Part shown: in pieces, positions 23,755 to 37,355 of the stretch | How positions within the stretch are numbered: the stretch's first letter is position 1 | Layout of the letters: each line of letters begins with the position of its first letter | Assembly: GCA_039707465.1 (NCBI GenBank) | Contig: CM077658.1 | Coordinates: 15,258,074-15,322,073 of the forward strand | Direction: 5' to 3' | Length of the DNA: 64,000 nt | Source of the DNA: Rhabdophis nuchalis | Lineage: Eukaryota > Chordata > Lepidosauria > Squamata > Natricidae | Translations under genes and position numbers: made by a program | The notes under the pieces: model-generated | What the model saw: only the letters and a program-made list of their open reading frames with translations | Told to the model about the DNA's origin: nothing | Databases searched by the model: none

Positions 23755-24115
23755 AGGCAGGAAACCCTACACAACTTCAGGTAAAAAGATATCCAACATC
23801 TTCTTAAAAACTTCCAGTGATGGATCACTCACAACTTCTGGAGGCAAGTTGTTCCACTGATAAATTCCTCTGACTGCCAGGAAATTTCTCCTTAATTCTA
23901 AGCTGCTTCTCTCCTTGATTAGTTTCCACCCGTTGCTTCTTGTTCTACCCTCAGGTGCTTTGGAGAATAGTTTGAGTCCCTCTTCTTTGTGGAAGCCCCT
24001 GAGATATTGGAACACTGCTATCATGTGTCCCCTAGTTTTCATTTAACTAGACATACCCAGTTCCTGCAACTGTTCTTCATATGTTTTAGCCTCCAGTCCC
24101 CCAATACTACCTGTA
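23750..24115 (-). mobile_element. CR1 LINE 3' portion, reverse (second part)
   Basis: The minus-strand frame at 23767-24042 reads MKTRGHMIAVFQYLRGFHKE and EGLKLFSKAPEGRTRSNGWK, then LELRRNFLAVRGIYQWNNLP. This is a CR1 C-terminus, continuous with 23233-23288 once the L2 is removed. Confidence 0.85.
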
Positions 24116-25544
24116 TTACAATCATGCGTTTGATTAGAAAAGGCTGCTCAGTAAATACGGTGCCCCAAAACAATCCAGGAGGCAATCGAGTTGCATCACA
24201 TTGGCAAAGACTTATTTATATTCTATCTTGGGAAAAATGCAAGGCGACGTAATCAGATCATCTCTGAGTCAACCCTTATAGGAAGAGTCCTCGTTCAAGA
24301 TTTTCTTGTGATTCCTGGTAACTTCAAGTATACAAGTATATGGTGTAAGGTTTGTTTCTTTTGCAAGAGTATAGAAGTATTAAAAAAAAAATATTCCTAG
24401 TCTAAATTTGGAGGCGGTCTCCTCTCCAAACTCCAATTAGAATTAGAACTGTTTGTATTTCGATGGCGTTGGAGGCCACCAAGGTTGGCTAGTGACTGCC
24501 AGATGGTGGCCCTGATTTGACCGAGGGAGGAAATCCTATTTTAAAGGCAAGAATCTAACAGGGATCCTCTTTATCTTTCTGGCTCTGCAATCGTAGGATC
24601 TGGCAAGATGCCTTACGGGAGTATTTTAAGACTGTAACAGAGTCAACTTTCCCAAGATGTACAGTTAAGTCTGTGGCTTGGAAAGAAACAGAAAAGAAAA
24701 GGAAAAAAGAAAGAAAAGAAAACTGCTTTCTGGACCTGCTGAATTTAGGTGGCAGCAACCTCCTGCTAAACACGTAGCCGTTGCTTAAAAGGCGTTTGCA
24801 TGCTTCTCATCACAGATACTATTAGTACGGAATAAAAGGATGGGAAAAGGAAAGAAAATCAGCTTGGGTGCAATACTAATCTTGGCCTGTTGGTGGGAGT
24901 AGAGCCTCATGGAGCTGAATTGTCCTCCCAACCTACAGGGCTCCGAGTGTGACCTTTGCCATAACATAACCTTTCATTTATCACCCATCGCAAGAGTGGA
25001 ATGAACATATTTACTCGTGTTTTACTTTCCACTTATAATATCCAGTTGGCACGGGAGGAAAATGAAAACGATTGTTCATAGGGGAAACTTCTGGGCTTTA
25101 TCTGGCTGCAGGATTTCCACCACCTTTTCTTTGGGTCTTAGGCAGGTGTTGCATTTTACCTTTAAAAAGCAGCAACGATAATGGTGTGGAAGTTGTGTTT
25201 TTTCCATCGGCTGCGAAAAGAGAAAGTAACATTCTTCAGCTGCTGTTTCGGACTGCTTTGTGATCCAGGCATGGCTGTCTGTGTTCAGACAGGGGAGGTT
25301 TGGTGGGTTTTGCATATATTCTGGATCTGGATAGTTAGAGGATAAATTTTGGGAGGCAGAAGATGACTTTTGGCGGCATCCTTAGAAAAGGTATTATCTT
25401 TAGAAAAGGTATATATTCAAGAGCGAGATATAATGAGGAAAATACATAGGATAGATTAGCGAAGGTGAGGGAATAAGAAATGATACTAAATTATATTTGG
25501 GTTTGCGGAAATACCATTCCAAGGAAACATAAACTGATATTTAA
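24116..25544. other. Unique block, no gene supported
   Basis: About 1.4 kb with a small AAAG-rich patch near 24690-24720. No domain is recognised in the short frames. Confidence 0.45.
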
Positions 25545-25680
25545 TTCTTAGGGTTTTATAAGGGTTTTTAGCACGGGATATTTTTTGTAATTTTGTATGG
25601 TTTTTAATATTGCCTGTGCGCCGCCCTGGGTCCTTGCAAGGAGAAGGGCGGGGTATAAATTTGAAAACATTTTTTTTTGA
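25545..25680 (+). mobile_element. L2 LINE 3' end
   Basis: 'ttttataagggtttttagca' then 'tgcgccgccctgggtccttg', 'gagaagggcggggtataaat' and an A/T tail. Only the 3' untranslated part is left. Confidence 0.75.
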
Positions 25681-25920
25681 AAGAGACACTTATAAAAACA
25701 GAAAAAGAAAGGGAGAGAGGAGGAGAGAATGAGAGGAAGAGGAGGGAAGGAAGGAAGAGGTAAGGAGAGGAGGGTAGAAAGGAGAGAAAGAGAAGGAGAG
25801 AGGGTAGGAAGGGGAAGAGGGAGAGTAGGAGTAGGGAAGAGGTAAAGGAAGAAGGGGAAGGAGAGGAAGAAAGAAGAAAGTAGAGAAAGGAGGGAGGGAG
25901 AGAAGAAAGGGAAAATAAGG
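25681..25920 (+). repeat. Purine-rich (GA/GGA/GAAG) stretch
   Basis: About 240 bp of irregular A/G sequence following the L2 tail, probably a degraded simple repeat. A/T-rich DNA follows to about 26090. Confidence 0.8.
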
Positions 25921-28769
25921 TGGTGTTACAACAGGCAGAAAGGATGGTAAATAAAGCTATTATAACCTATTAAATGGAATAACAAATGTATAAGAATGAC
26001 AAATGTAAAGAAGAATAACAATTATGTGAAAGTATACCTAAAATGATATGTAAGAGAATAAAAAAATTTAAAAAAAGGAAAAAAAAAGAAAAGGTATCCT
26101 TTCCTGCCCCTTGCTGCATGTCACAATATGTATTAATTCCTCCAGATTTCCTGGGTCAGCAGAAAAGCTAGTGAACGAGTTTCATAATTTTCAGACAGCA
26201 GCAAGAAAGCAAGTATTAATTGGCATGAGATGTTTTAGCATCTTAGCAGGATTATATAGCTCATAATAGGTAACTCTTTCGTGCATAATATTTAGTTTAT
26301 TAAAAAAAGTTAAAATACAAATTGCCAAAATATTGAAAAAAAAACAAAAGAAGAAAAAAACATAGACATTAAAAAGAAAGAGTGTTTTAGGAAGAAAAAG
26401 ACTAACATATATACACATAGCATCCTCTCTAGCTGGATGCTGATTAATACAATTCAACTGTGTTAGTTTTACATCCCTTAAATAGGTAACTCTTTCAAGG
26501 TGCAAGACAATTTCCCTTACTCCTGGCTTTACTTTTCCCAACTTACAATCCAAATGTATTCTTCCAGGTACAAATTCCACTCAACAATGATGTGGAAACA
26601 TTGCATATGGATCTATCCATCCATCAGCATATCATGCTCTAAAGCAAAAAGGATGCTCAGGGTATCTCAGAATGCAAAAGTTAGAACTCAGAGTGGGAAA
26701 AAAAAAGAAAAAAAATTAACTTCTCTTGTTATTAGCAATCAACATTTGCACAAATAGCATCTTCTCCATTTACAGCATCTGAGCAAATGCCACGAAGAAA
26801 CAAACATTGGAACATGAATGTGATTTTTTTGTGGGGTGGGTGGGTGGGTGTTGGCTGGGTGGGGGAGAAACATTTGCACAGGTTACATTTGGAAAGGCAT
26901 GAGGATATGTTCGGAGTGGAAACATTATCCACAACACAAGTGCAATTTAAAGATAAAAGCACCTCCAAGAATGCACATAGCCAACAATTAATGTTTTTGT
27001 TAACAACGGCAGGGCTCTGAAAATGCTTTTGTATGAATTCTCTCTCAAACTTGACAGCAGAATAAGAGGGAGCGCATTAAATCAATGGCATAGCAAGAAT
27101 CACCTCTGGATAAAGAGGTAGAAATCCGCTATCTAACTGTTCATTAAATTCTGAAGATAATCTCAACCTAATTTAGCTTTCCTTTTTGGAGAAATTTTGA
27201 AGGCAGTTCCCTCCCCCTCCTTTTTTTTTAAATAGGGGAAAAAAGCATCATTGCATTCCATTTCAAATAATATTTAAATGCATTTTACAAAGCAGGCATG
27301 TTAAAAACAAACAAACCCCATAAGCCAGCAATCCAAAGAAACGATAACGAGTAAAAAGAGAATAAGGATAGAAGTGTGGAAAAGTACAAAGAAAAGGAAA
27401 GAAAAACCTCAAATACATATCCAAATAATGACTGGATTTCCTCTTTCAAGGATGCAGAGAACTCTTATTTTTGAGTCTTAGTTTAAGATTATAACAACAT
27501 GTCCATTTCCCCCTGAAAAAGAACATTTCAATGGAAGAACAAGGCCGTTTATATGTGAGCAACAATATGACTCCGTTCAAAATAAGGGAGATTGTTAAAT
27601 AATTCTCATCTCTTTTTGAAAATGGCACGTCTGCCTAATTGATAGTGAAATTTGCACAACTGTGGTCCAAACAGTCCCTATCTTCCTACTCATGGCACAC
27701 ACTTTACAACGCATGTTTGTCCTTTACATTGTATAATCGGAACACTAAACCACAATTTGTTCTCCCTGGTTTTTTTTTGTTTTTTGCAATTATGGAGGAA
27801 GACGTCGTTTAGCTCTTTTCTCTATTGATCCCTCAGCCTTTGAGACGATGGCTGGGGAAAAAAGACTCGAGTGATCCTGGTTGTGTCAAAACGTAGCTTG
27901 CAAGCCTCGCTCGGTAGAAAGCAGACATTGTAGAAGGAGATCTGGGTTAGTCTAGGATGGCCAAGGCATGTTTTGTCTTGAGAAAAAAGAGCGAGTCTAA
28001 AAAGGAATCTGTGCCAGCTTGCTTCGGTCCTTGGTGAGAGGCTTTAAAACGGATGTATTTCCCCCAACTCCTTTCTACACACGGGAGGTCTAGATTTTCA
28101 GCATACCTGCCTGTGTTTGTACACGGAAAGCAAAAACACCAACATTTTGCCTTTTGAATCCCTAACATAATGCCCCCTCGGCTCGTGGAGAATTCTTCAG
28201 AGTTTTCGATCCCGTGCAGCATATTCTCAGTTTTTTTGGATACAAGCTCACCCAATAAACCTTTGCATTATTACCATTCCTTGAAATAGATGGGTGGGTG
28301 TCTGGAATATTATCAAGCAAAGCATCAGGCAAAAAAAAAAGTATATGCATATAATTGTGTCAGCAGTTAACAGTAAAGGAGGGGGGAAAGAAGAAGACAT
28401 TACAGTACCTATGGAAATGATTCCATTTAGAGATGATTATGACTAACTTGTTTTCCCTTGACTGAGGTTAGCAGTGAACTCATTCCTGGAGGGTTAATGA
28501 AAAAACCTGTAATGGCGTCAACTCTTGAAAAATATCCTAGCTATAGATACATTAATAGTTTATTAGATGCTTAAGCACTTGAATCACCTAGTCAGTTATT
28601 TTCGAGTCACACCTATATTCCAAGTGTCTTTAAATCTTGCTCAGCATTCTAACCTCAGTTAGAGAGGCTGAAATTCCCTCTAAGGTAGAATATTGTAACT
28701 TTGATTTAAAAAAAAAATCATGCTAAAGAAAAGCATCGAATTAATAAGTTGGCAGATGTAATAAGATTC
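25921..28769. other. Repeat-poor AT-rich block, no gene supported
   Basis: About 2.8 kb. A G-quadruplex-type run lies at 26833-26848. The frame at 26191-26580 (minus) is rich in F and N and has no known domain. No promoter or splice structure could be argued. Confidence 0.45.
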
Positions 28770-28808
28770 TATCTCTCTCTCTCTCTATTTTTCTATCTCT
28801 CTCTCTTG

Positions 28809-28891
<83 letters not shown>

Positions 28892-28892
28892 G
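28770..28892 (+). repeat. (CT)n then (TATC)n microsatellite
   Basis: CT repeats with ATTTT interruptions followed by about 20 TATC units from 28809. A short CT run reappears at 28923-28937. Confidence 0.96.
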
Positions 28893-28937
28893 ATGGTAAA
28901 AGCTGCAAATAAAATTTGCAATCTCTCTCTCTCTCTT

Positions 28938-31900
28938 CTTATGCAAACAAATCTGAATGAAACATTTTTGTTTTGGATATACAGGGACTCTATAGTAATA
29001 AAGAGGCCCAAAAGAATAGGAAATATTTTGCTAATTTTGCATTTAAAATTGGAAAGCTCCTTTTTTTTTTGCCTGAAATAAAAAGTTAACTTTTAAATAA
29101 TTTATGGTCACAATAATGCATGTTTTTGTTATTGAATTGTCTCTCTATAGTTCATGTACCGAGCGAAACCTTCCCTCGGCTAATTATAACTTACAGTATT
29201 TTCCCAGCAGTCTCACAATCAAATTATTCAAAATTGCATTTCTTTATTGCATATTGCGAAAACTCAAGACAAGCAAATATCAAGATAATAAACAATTATT
29301 TATTGGAAATTATTACCTAATATATAAGATTAACAGCTTGTAACTATTAAGATTAATACAGGCAGTAAGCTGTATTTATTATACTTATTTTGCCATAAAT
29401 ATCTTTGTACAAAACATATGTTTATGTATTGCAATTAATGAGAAAAAGTGTAAGATTAACAATTTGTGCTGCATTTTGCCTTAGATTTATGTGCACTGTA
29501 AAACTTATTTATGGCACTTATTAAAAGTATTTAATGATAGACTTTTAGGTGCTATATTTTAATGTGCAAATATAAACCAAAGTAATATCAAATTATAAAA
29601 TAGAAAATTATAACTGAAATCCAACGATCTCAGTGGTTTTCTGCAGTAAAAATCTATTTTAAAGTGATCCTCTCTGCAATTGCAAGATCTTAAAAATGGT
29701 GTCCCTTTTATTTCACAATCTGTTGTAATGTATAATGATTTTAATTGTCCCTTTTCCTTCGTTAGAGCTTTTTTTTTTTTTTTTTGCTACCTTGATCTTC
29801 AAGGTAACTAAACGGCAAACAATGGACAGCTACACAATTCCTTTTCATGGCACAGGATGAGAAGAGCTTTGCAAGCAAATGACCAAAACAGAAAACAAAA
29901 CGGAATTACGAGAGTCTAATTCTTACAAGTGTACATCGTCCTTCCAAGCGGGCGAAGATATTTTTCCCTTCTGCTGTACATTCCACATTCCTATTTTCTA
30001 GCATTTTTCAATATGCAAAATCAGTGTCGCACAGCTAATTATAACAGGCGCCATTTCATAAAAAAGCATGCTGGAAGCCAGCCACAACATTCCTCTAATT
30101 ATGTGACCCCTGTTTATTAAAAAATGGATTCTAAGGGAAAGGCTGTTCTGGCATTCAAATGGCGAGGCGGCTTTTTCTAAAACTTATAATCAGCAGCCGT
30201 AAGATTGTGAGTGTTAATTCCTCTGCACACCAAGGTGGAGAGTATTAAACTAAAACACTTTTGTTTCTAGAGTTGCAGGAAAGACACTTTTCATACAGAG
30301 GCACATTTTGAAAGTCAGTTGCTGTGATTTGATGTGGAGGAATCCGTCACTCAAATGTACAGTTAAAGCAGAGTTACCCTTCTGTGCATTAATCAGCCCT
30401 TGATTTCATTTGTGTTACATCCTTTTGAGGGTGGAAACTAAAAAATGGACCAAATTTTTCTTTCCCCCAATTCTTCTTCTTCTTCTTTTTTTTGGCCTGG
30501 CTTCATTTTTATTATGAATTTATTAGAATGTTGATTTCTGCAGCTTCAGTTTGTGAACTTGGACTTGCATATATTTTTTGTCAAGCGAGGGTTACAGCTC
30601 AACGGCTGTTGATATTTTAAACAAGAGTCTGGTTTTTATGCACTAACTCACTGGATCTTATCAACTCTCTGGGATCCTGGAAAAAAAAAATGACTTGCCT
30701 CTACTTAGTCAATGAAATCAATGGCACGTAAGGCCAGGAATTTAAAGGGGCAAAATGGGTTATTTAAGCTTAAGGCATCCACTTTCTCTCTTAATGTCCC
30801 TTGAGCCACCAAACATGCTTAAGAAAGGACCTATATTTTAGAGCTCCTATTTTCAGGGGATGGTCTCCGAGGTCTACACAAAGGATATTATGGCATGAGC
30901 CTGCAGGCTGAGCTTTCCCCAAGAACCTGAGTCGAAGAAATCAATTTTAGAAATGGGGAATTGGCCCCATTGTTTAATCTCCCAGTTTTCTGTGGACGAT
31001 TAAATTAATTTAGGCATTTCTACTGCTGATTTTAATGGAATCAGACCTTAAATAAAGATCTCGGCTTTCCAAGTCACAAATGTTCAATCATTGAACAAAG
31101 AAGGGAAAAGCTTTTAATCTTTACATCAAAGGTCTAAAAAAAGTAGGATTTTTATGAAGTCAGCCTCTTAAGGATTTCATTCATTGTAAGGCAAAAATAC
31201 TGGACAAATGATGAGTTGTGGATTCTAAGGAGAAAGGAAGAAAGAATAGAAAAAAAAGGAAATAAAAAGAAAAAAAGGAGATAAATGTATAAAAGTGAAG
31301 CTTTGTGGCAGTTGCCTAAACCGATAGGGATGCTTTCCTGATTCTCACAGTTTTCAATATTTATCGACATGAATGGGATGGAATTATTAGAATTCCGGCT
31401 GCTGAACAATTTTCTATGTAGAACAAACACCTTTCCACCTACATTAGAGATGTATTCTGAATCTCTTTTCTAATAGCTTTTCAGGAAACGGCTGAAGAGG
31501 TTAATCCCTTCATGGATAACGGAGAATTTTGTAGCTGGTGGTTTATGCCGAGATGAATGGTCTCGCTGAATCTCCAGCAATCTGGGAACTAAATCTGAAG
31601 AACTACCTCTGGCTGAAGAAGCTACTTGGATACGTAGCCAAATGTTTCAGGCAAAAAGAAGAAAAGAAAAGAATCCCAGTTGGCATGACGTAACTTCCAG
31701 ATAAATCTTGTAAGAACCTAGATTTATTTTCTTTCAACCTGGTGCCTAGCTTCTGCAGATCAAGGCATGCTAGCTGGGAAATTCTATCCTCAATAATGTG
31801 AAAAGATTCCAGAAAGGGCTGTTCTATCTATTTCAGGGCTGTTGTATCTATTCACATTCAAAATGGCCGATTATTTTGGATTCTGTCAGTCTTTCTCCAG

Positions 31901-31957
31901 CTGCAACCTGTTTCTTTCTAGCTACAGAAAGAATTCTAAACGGAATCATTTTTATTA
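28938..31957. other. Longest repeat-poor block, possible regulatory DNA
   Basis: About 3 kb with essentially no recognised transposon and no supported coding frame. The 12-mer GCTAATTATAAC (homeodomain-type core TAATTA) occurs at 29179-29190 and 30034-30045. Poly-T runs at 29769 and 30487 are the only simple repeats. In a repeat-dense window this gap suggests constraint, but that is inference. Confidence 0.4.
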
Positions 31958-32352
31958 TTACAAGCTCACTAGCTGATAACCTGGTGTTGCCCAAGTATTT
32001 ATTTATCCCAACCCTCCTTGTCACAATTTCTAATGTTGGATTTCCCCCCTTACCACAGGGAGCCCCCTTGTGAAGTACTGGGAGCCATTACCATAGCAAC
32101 GCCACAGCGCTGCACAGTAGAAGCCATTTTAAGGCACAACAGGCTGTATTTAGAGTTTAGATTTTATTCAATTTATATCCCGCCCTTCTCCAAAAGACAG
32201 AACACACAGCCCAAGGGGTGTTAGGGATGTCTTATCCCCACATTATTTGTTTCCAGAGAGTAAGTCATCTGTATATCAAGTTTGGTTCAAATTTCAGAGT
32301 TATGCTGGAACATACACACACACACAGCCATTTTTATATCTATATATAGATT
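31958..32352 (+). mobile_element. Unclassified interspersed repeat, interrupted by an L2 tail
   Basis: 'tcactagctgataacctggt' and 'gttgcccaagtatttattta' at the left, and 'tcaagtttggttcaaatttc', 'agttatgctggaaca' and (AC)n then 'tatatctatatatagatta' at the right, resemble a widespread repeat whose family I cannot name with confidence. An L2 tail in reverse ('atatcccgcccttctcca', about 32160-32200) sits inside. Confidence 0.45.
32160..32215 (-). mobile_element. L2 LINE 3' end, reverse (fragment)
   Basis: 'attcaatttatatcccgccc' then 'ttctcc' is the reverse of the L2 terminus. Confidence 0.6.
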
Positions 32353-32548
32353 ACGTGGATGTAGTTGCTACTTCAGTTTGTTTACTGAATCTTTCCCCAG
32401 TGATAAAACAGAAGGACCATAAAATTTTTCGACGAAGATGTAGGCAAAGCACCATGTTCAGTTGCAGTCGAAACTGAGTTAGATAAGCCAGCTTGATATA
32501 AACAAAATTAAATTTATATCAGATATGCTTGTCCTGTTGCAAACATTG
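32353..32548. other. Unique spacer
   Basis: No feature recognised. Confidence 0.35.
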
Positions 32549-32836
32549 TGCTGATAGTCCTCGATTTCCAACTGCAATTGAGCCCAACGTTTCCATTGCT
32601 AAGGAAGACAATTGTTTTAGTGAGTTTTGCTTCATTTTATGACCTTTCCTGCTGCAATTCTTAAACGAGTCGTTGCAGTCGTTCAGTAAGTAACTGAACG
32701 GCTGTTAAGTGAATCTGGCTTCCCCGTTGACTTTGCTTGTCAGAAGGTTGCAAAAGGGGACTCCGGGACACTAAAAATTACAGAATTTTTTAAATCATGT
32801 GACCAGGTGAAATTTGCGATTGTCCTAAATGTGAAA

Positions 32837-33310
32837 GGTGGCCTTCCGGGTGTGCTTCAAGGTGCTTGTTACCATCTTTAAATCGCTCCATGGCACGGGG
32901 CCTAGTTACTTGCGGGACCGTCTCCTGCCACACACCTCCCAACGACCGCTCCGCTCCCACGGGGAGGGCCTCCTCAGGGTGCCAACCGCCGGTCAATGCC
33001 TTCTCTGTGGCAGGTCCAGCCCTCTGGAATGACCTACCCCCCGAACTCCGCACTATCACGGATCTTCCCCTCTTTTGCCGCTCACTTAAGACGTACTTCT
33101 TCCACCAAGTCGGTCTAGCTTAGAGCTTAGTCTTTTAATAGGGCTTAGGGGATTTTAGTTAATTTTAAAATTGGGGATTTTAGCGCAGGGATAATCATTG
33201 TTTAATTTGCCTTTTATTAATCTATTTATGTATATTTATTGGTATTTTTAATTTCCCTGTGCACCGCTCCGAGTCCCTTTGGGGAGAGGAAGCGGTCTAT
33301 AAATAAAAAA
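32837..33310 (+). mobile_element. L2 LINE 3' portion
   Basis: Frames read AFRVCFKVLVTIFKSLHGTG, then (frameshifted) RDRLLPHTSQRPLRSHGEGL and AGPALWNDLPPELRTITDLP. The 3' end 'gcaccgctccgagtcccttt' and 'ggagaggaagcggtctataa' follows. It is broken by at least one frameshift. Confidence 0.85.
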
Positions 33311-33871
<561 letters not shown>

Positions 33872-33952
33872 GATACGTTTTTTCCATGCTGTTCTAACTT
33901 TGAACAGTCACTAAATGAATGGTTATAGTTATAGGTCGAGGACTTTCCTGTA

Positions 33953-34714
33953 TTGGATGAGACTGAACATTATTGTGAAGGTTCTTTGAAGCTGTTCTAT
34001 AGACCTGACCACCCCTTCGAGGTGGCATTTTCATTTTCTCTGCCACTCCTGTGAGTGTTTTGGAGACGTCTTGCTCATTGCATGAATTGTGGTCCCAACC
34101 TTTGCCTACATCTCTTGGTGTGATGGCAGAGCTGCAGAGGTTCAGCGACCTCACTGAACTGAAAGGCATGTATCTCTGGCTGACTGTATTTCTTACACTT
34201 TTCCCTCTCCTTGTAACCTTATTTTTTTAAAAAAAATATATGACAAACTTAACTACTTTGGGTAACTTATATAAAACACAGAGTTTTAAAAGCAAAATTT
34301 CTTTTGGGTTTTTAAACATTGTGCACAGGAAAAAAAATGAAGAAAGGACATATATAATTTTAAATGTGAGTGTTTAACCAATAGACTCAAATGTCAAAGC
34401 CAGCGAACCAAAAAATTCCAGTTTCTACAATATTTGCACACAAAATGACTTCAGGTTTAATGCACATTAATGAGATGAGATAAACCAGGTTCTTTTCCAG
34501 CTGTGTGCTCATAGGAAAAAGAAAAATAAATACTTAATTTTTTTTAAAAAAAAAACTTGATTTGGTTTTACATGAGAAAAATACCTAAAGCCTGGATTTC
34601 AAACTGGACAGATATATCTTTGTGTTTGTGTGTTCATGTATGTCCCCTGACTTCCAGGGACTTTGGGCAGTGGTATCAATCAAAAGAAATGAAAAAAGTT
34701 TAAAAAAAATAGCA
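33953..34714. other. Unique sequence, no gene seen
   Basis: About 760 bp, no recognised family or coding signal. Confidence 0.45.
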
Positions 34715-35283
34715 GGAACAGTAGAATAGAACAGAACAGAATAGAACAGAACAGAACAGAACAGAATAGAATAGAAATAAGGAATGGAATAGGATAGGAT
34801 AGGATAGGAAAGGATAAAATTCTTTATTGGCCAAGTGTGATTGGACACACAAAGAATTTGTCTTTGGTGCAGATGTTCTCAGTGTACATAAAAAGAAAAG
34901 ATACATTTGCCATGAATCATAAGGTACAGCATTTAATGATAGTCATAGAGTACAAATAAGCAATCAAATCCTACTAGGAAACAATCTATATAAATCATAA
35001 GGATACAAGCAACAAAATTACAGTCATGCAGTCATAAGTGGGAGCAGATGGGTGATCGGAATGATGAGAAGATTAATAGGAATAGTAATGCAGACTTAGT
35101 AAGTAGCTTGACAGTGTTGAGGAAATTATTTGTTTAGCAGAGTGATGGCGTTCAGGGAAAAAAACTGTCCTTGTGTCTAGTTGTTCTGTTGTGAAGTGCC
35201 CTATTGCATTGTTTTGAGGATAGGAGTTGAAACAATTTACGTCCAGGATGCGAGAGGCTTGTAGATATTTTCACAGCCCTCAG
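34715..35283 (-). mobile_element. CR1/L3-like LINE 3' portion, reverse
   Basis: The pentameric tail (GAACA/GAATA/GGATA units, 34722-34815) joins 'aaaattctttattggccaag', then sequence closely parallel to 16562-17000 ('gaatttgtctttggtgcaga', 'ttaacagtgttgagg'-type text, 'caggatgcgag'). It breaks off at 'tttcacagccct' near 35281, earlier than the 16.6-kb copy. Confidence 0.8.
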
Positions 35284-35703
35284 ACCAGTTGGAACGAATC
35301 CAGAAATCAGCTACATTAATATCAATCTTCTGGTGTCAGTGCTCTGAATGAACCTGGGAAATCCCATTTTATGATGCTCCCTGTCCTTCCTTAATAATCT
35401 ATTTTGTATGGAGGTGTTGAAGATTTCTCCTCCTTGGCCACCATGCTGTTTAATATCCAAATGGGAACCACTGGGAGAAATCAGCTGGAGAAATAGGATA
35501 TATCAGCATATAAACATTTGTTCTTTCCTTCCATGATTCTTATAAATCAGGACCTGATATTCACTACATAATGTCTAAAAAACATAGGCCTGAGTCAGAT
35601 AAAATGAAGAGGCTTCCTGGAGGCAAACAGATGCTGAATTCAATCTGCTCATAGTCCTGAAGGACAATTTTGCACCAAGGAATAAAATGAGTGTACTAGA
35701 GAC
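35284..35703. other. Unique sequence, no gene seen
   Basis: No repeat or coding signal recognised. Confidence 0.4.
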
Positions 35704-35780
35704 TGTTGTGGCCTGATAGCGGAGCTGGCAGCAGATTCAGACAGTGGGAAGGTTGGGGAGGAACATGGGCCAGTCCCAGA
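35704..35780 (+). mobile_element. LTR fragment
   Basis: 'tgttgtggcctgatagcgga', 'attcagacagtgggaaggtt' and 'ggaggaacatgggccag' match the start of the LTR family seen in reverse at 39086-39671. Confidence 0.6.
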
Positions 35781-36665
35781 ACCTGGAATTATTAGCTTAT
35801 GCAACTGGATAATATGGTTGAACATCTGGATTCATACAACTTACCCTTTTTTAAAAGATTAAACTAGTGCATTGTGAAGTACAGTTAAATCTATAGCCCT
35901 AAGATGTTGTCCTTTATGCTTAAGTATGCCATTGTATTTTTTTTCTCTGAAGCAGCAATTTTACAAAATAATTCCTTCTTTTTGTTAGCAAGTTTGATAC
36001 GAGTCTCTCATTTTCTTTGCAAACTTTATTCAATTTAAGATTTTTTTTTTCAGGATGTCACACATAAAAACCCAGTTTCCATCTGGCAGATCTCTCCTTT
36101 GTGATTTCCCCAACATTTGCTGGTTTGGCAGTATCAGAAACAATGGCATTATCTTTCTGTGCTTAAGAAAGATGAAAAGGAGGGAGAGAAATGGTGCATC
36201 ATTTTGAAGGTGAGCTTTAGTTACATTTGTCTAGCTATCTTTACGCCATCTTATCTTGGTTAAGCCAGTTTAGATCATGCAACACTTGTCCAAGGTCTAG
36301 TGAGTTCAATAGAGGAGTTGGCATAAATAGACAAGTCACACATCTGTTTCATATTCTCTTCATATTTCTCCTCTAGCTTGATTTTGGAAGCTGTTTATGT
36401 TTTGAACAATTGTTAAAATGCTGTAAGGCTGACTGCCTATTCACCAAGGATATTTTATCTTATAAAAAGTCACACTGCTATAGAAAAGGGTTAGGAATCA
36501 ACACGGATGGTCACTTGCTCCCATGCATTCCCCTTTATGGAACTGTCCATGGTACTGATTAGTTATTTTCAAGACCCTTGCAATGGCTGTGAACCTTAGT
36601 GCAGATGTGCCTGCTGTTGAACTAGTGTGATTCCCTTCCCTTCTCCTCCCCTCTACTCTTCCAAC
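35781..36665. other. Unique sequence, no gene seen
   Basis: About 890 bp; no family or coding frame recognised. Confidence 0.45.
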
Positions 36666-36712
36666 TATTCTATTCTATTCTATTCTATTCTATTCTATTC
36701 TATTCTATTCTT
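36666..36712 (+). repeat. (TATTC)n microsatellite
   Basis: About nine units preceded by 'cttccaac', which looks like the last bases of a CR1 3' end. Probably a CR1 tail whose body is gone. Confidence 0.9.
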
Positions 36713-37355
36713 TCTCTGGGTAAACTTGGACTACACCATTCCTTTCTCTCTGCATCAGGTGGCGTTGGAAGATTTTCCTGGAAAACCAAGATAACCCACA
36801 CAATTTGTTTTTCAATATTTGTAGATCATAGCTTTCTGTCCTACCCACAGAGGCTAATAACAACCATTTAACTACCAAGAGAAATAGGTTATGATTTTGA
36901 AATGGTTGCCAAGAAAGAACTCTGTCCATACAGTGGTTCCACTTTATTTATTTAGGTAGAATAATTGCATCCCATTTCCCCCCTCAGCAATATGTAGATA
37001 AGAAGATTTGAAAAAGAAATCACATTTATGAAGAAATTGCACCAGTCCACGGTCTTGAGTCCTGAGAATTACTAAACTGCCAATTGAGTAAGTTCTATCT
37101 GTTTTCTGACACTATACTGATTTTAAATAAGATTGTTTCTATTAAACAAAGATATTTGACCAAGAGGTTCTTTAAGCAAGAGCTTGCGGTTCCTTAAAGT
37201 TTACACTTTTATTTAGGTAGAGATGAACTCTAATTGAGAGAAAAAGAATGAAACAATAAATACATTAGTTTTCAAGTATAAATATTGGCAAAATCCCCTC
37301 AAGTCAGCCTTTGGAGTGTCATTTAAAATGCTTGTAAAATCCTACTTCAAACTAA
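36713..37355. other. Unique sequence, no gene seen
   Basis: About 640 bp, no recognised feature. Confidence 0.4.
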
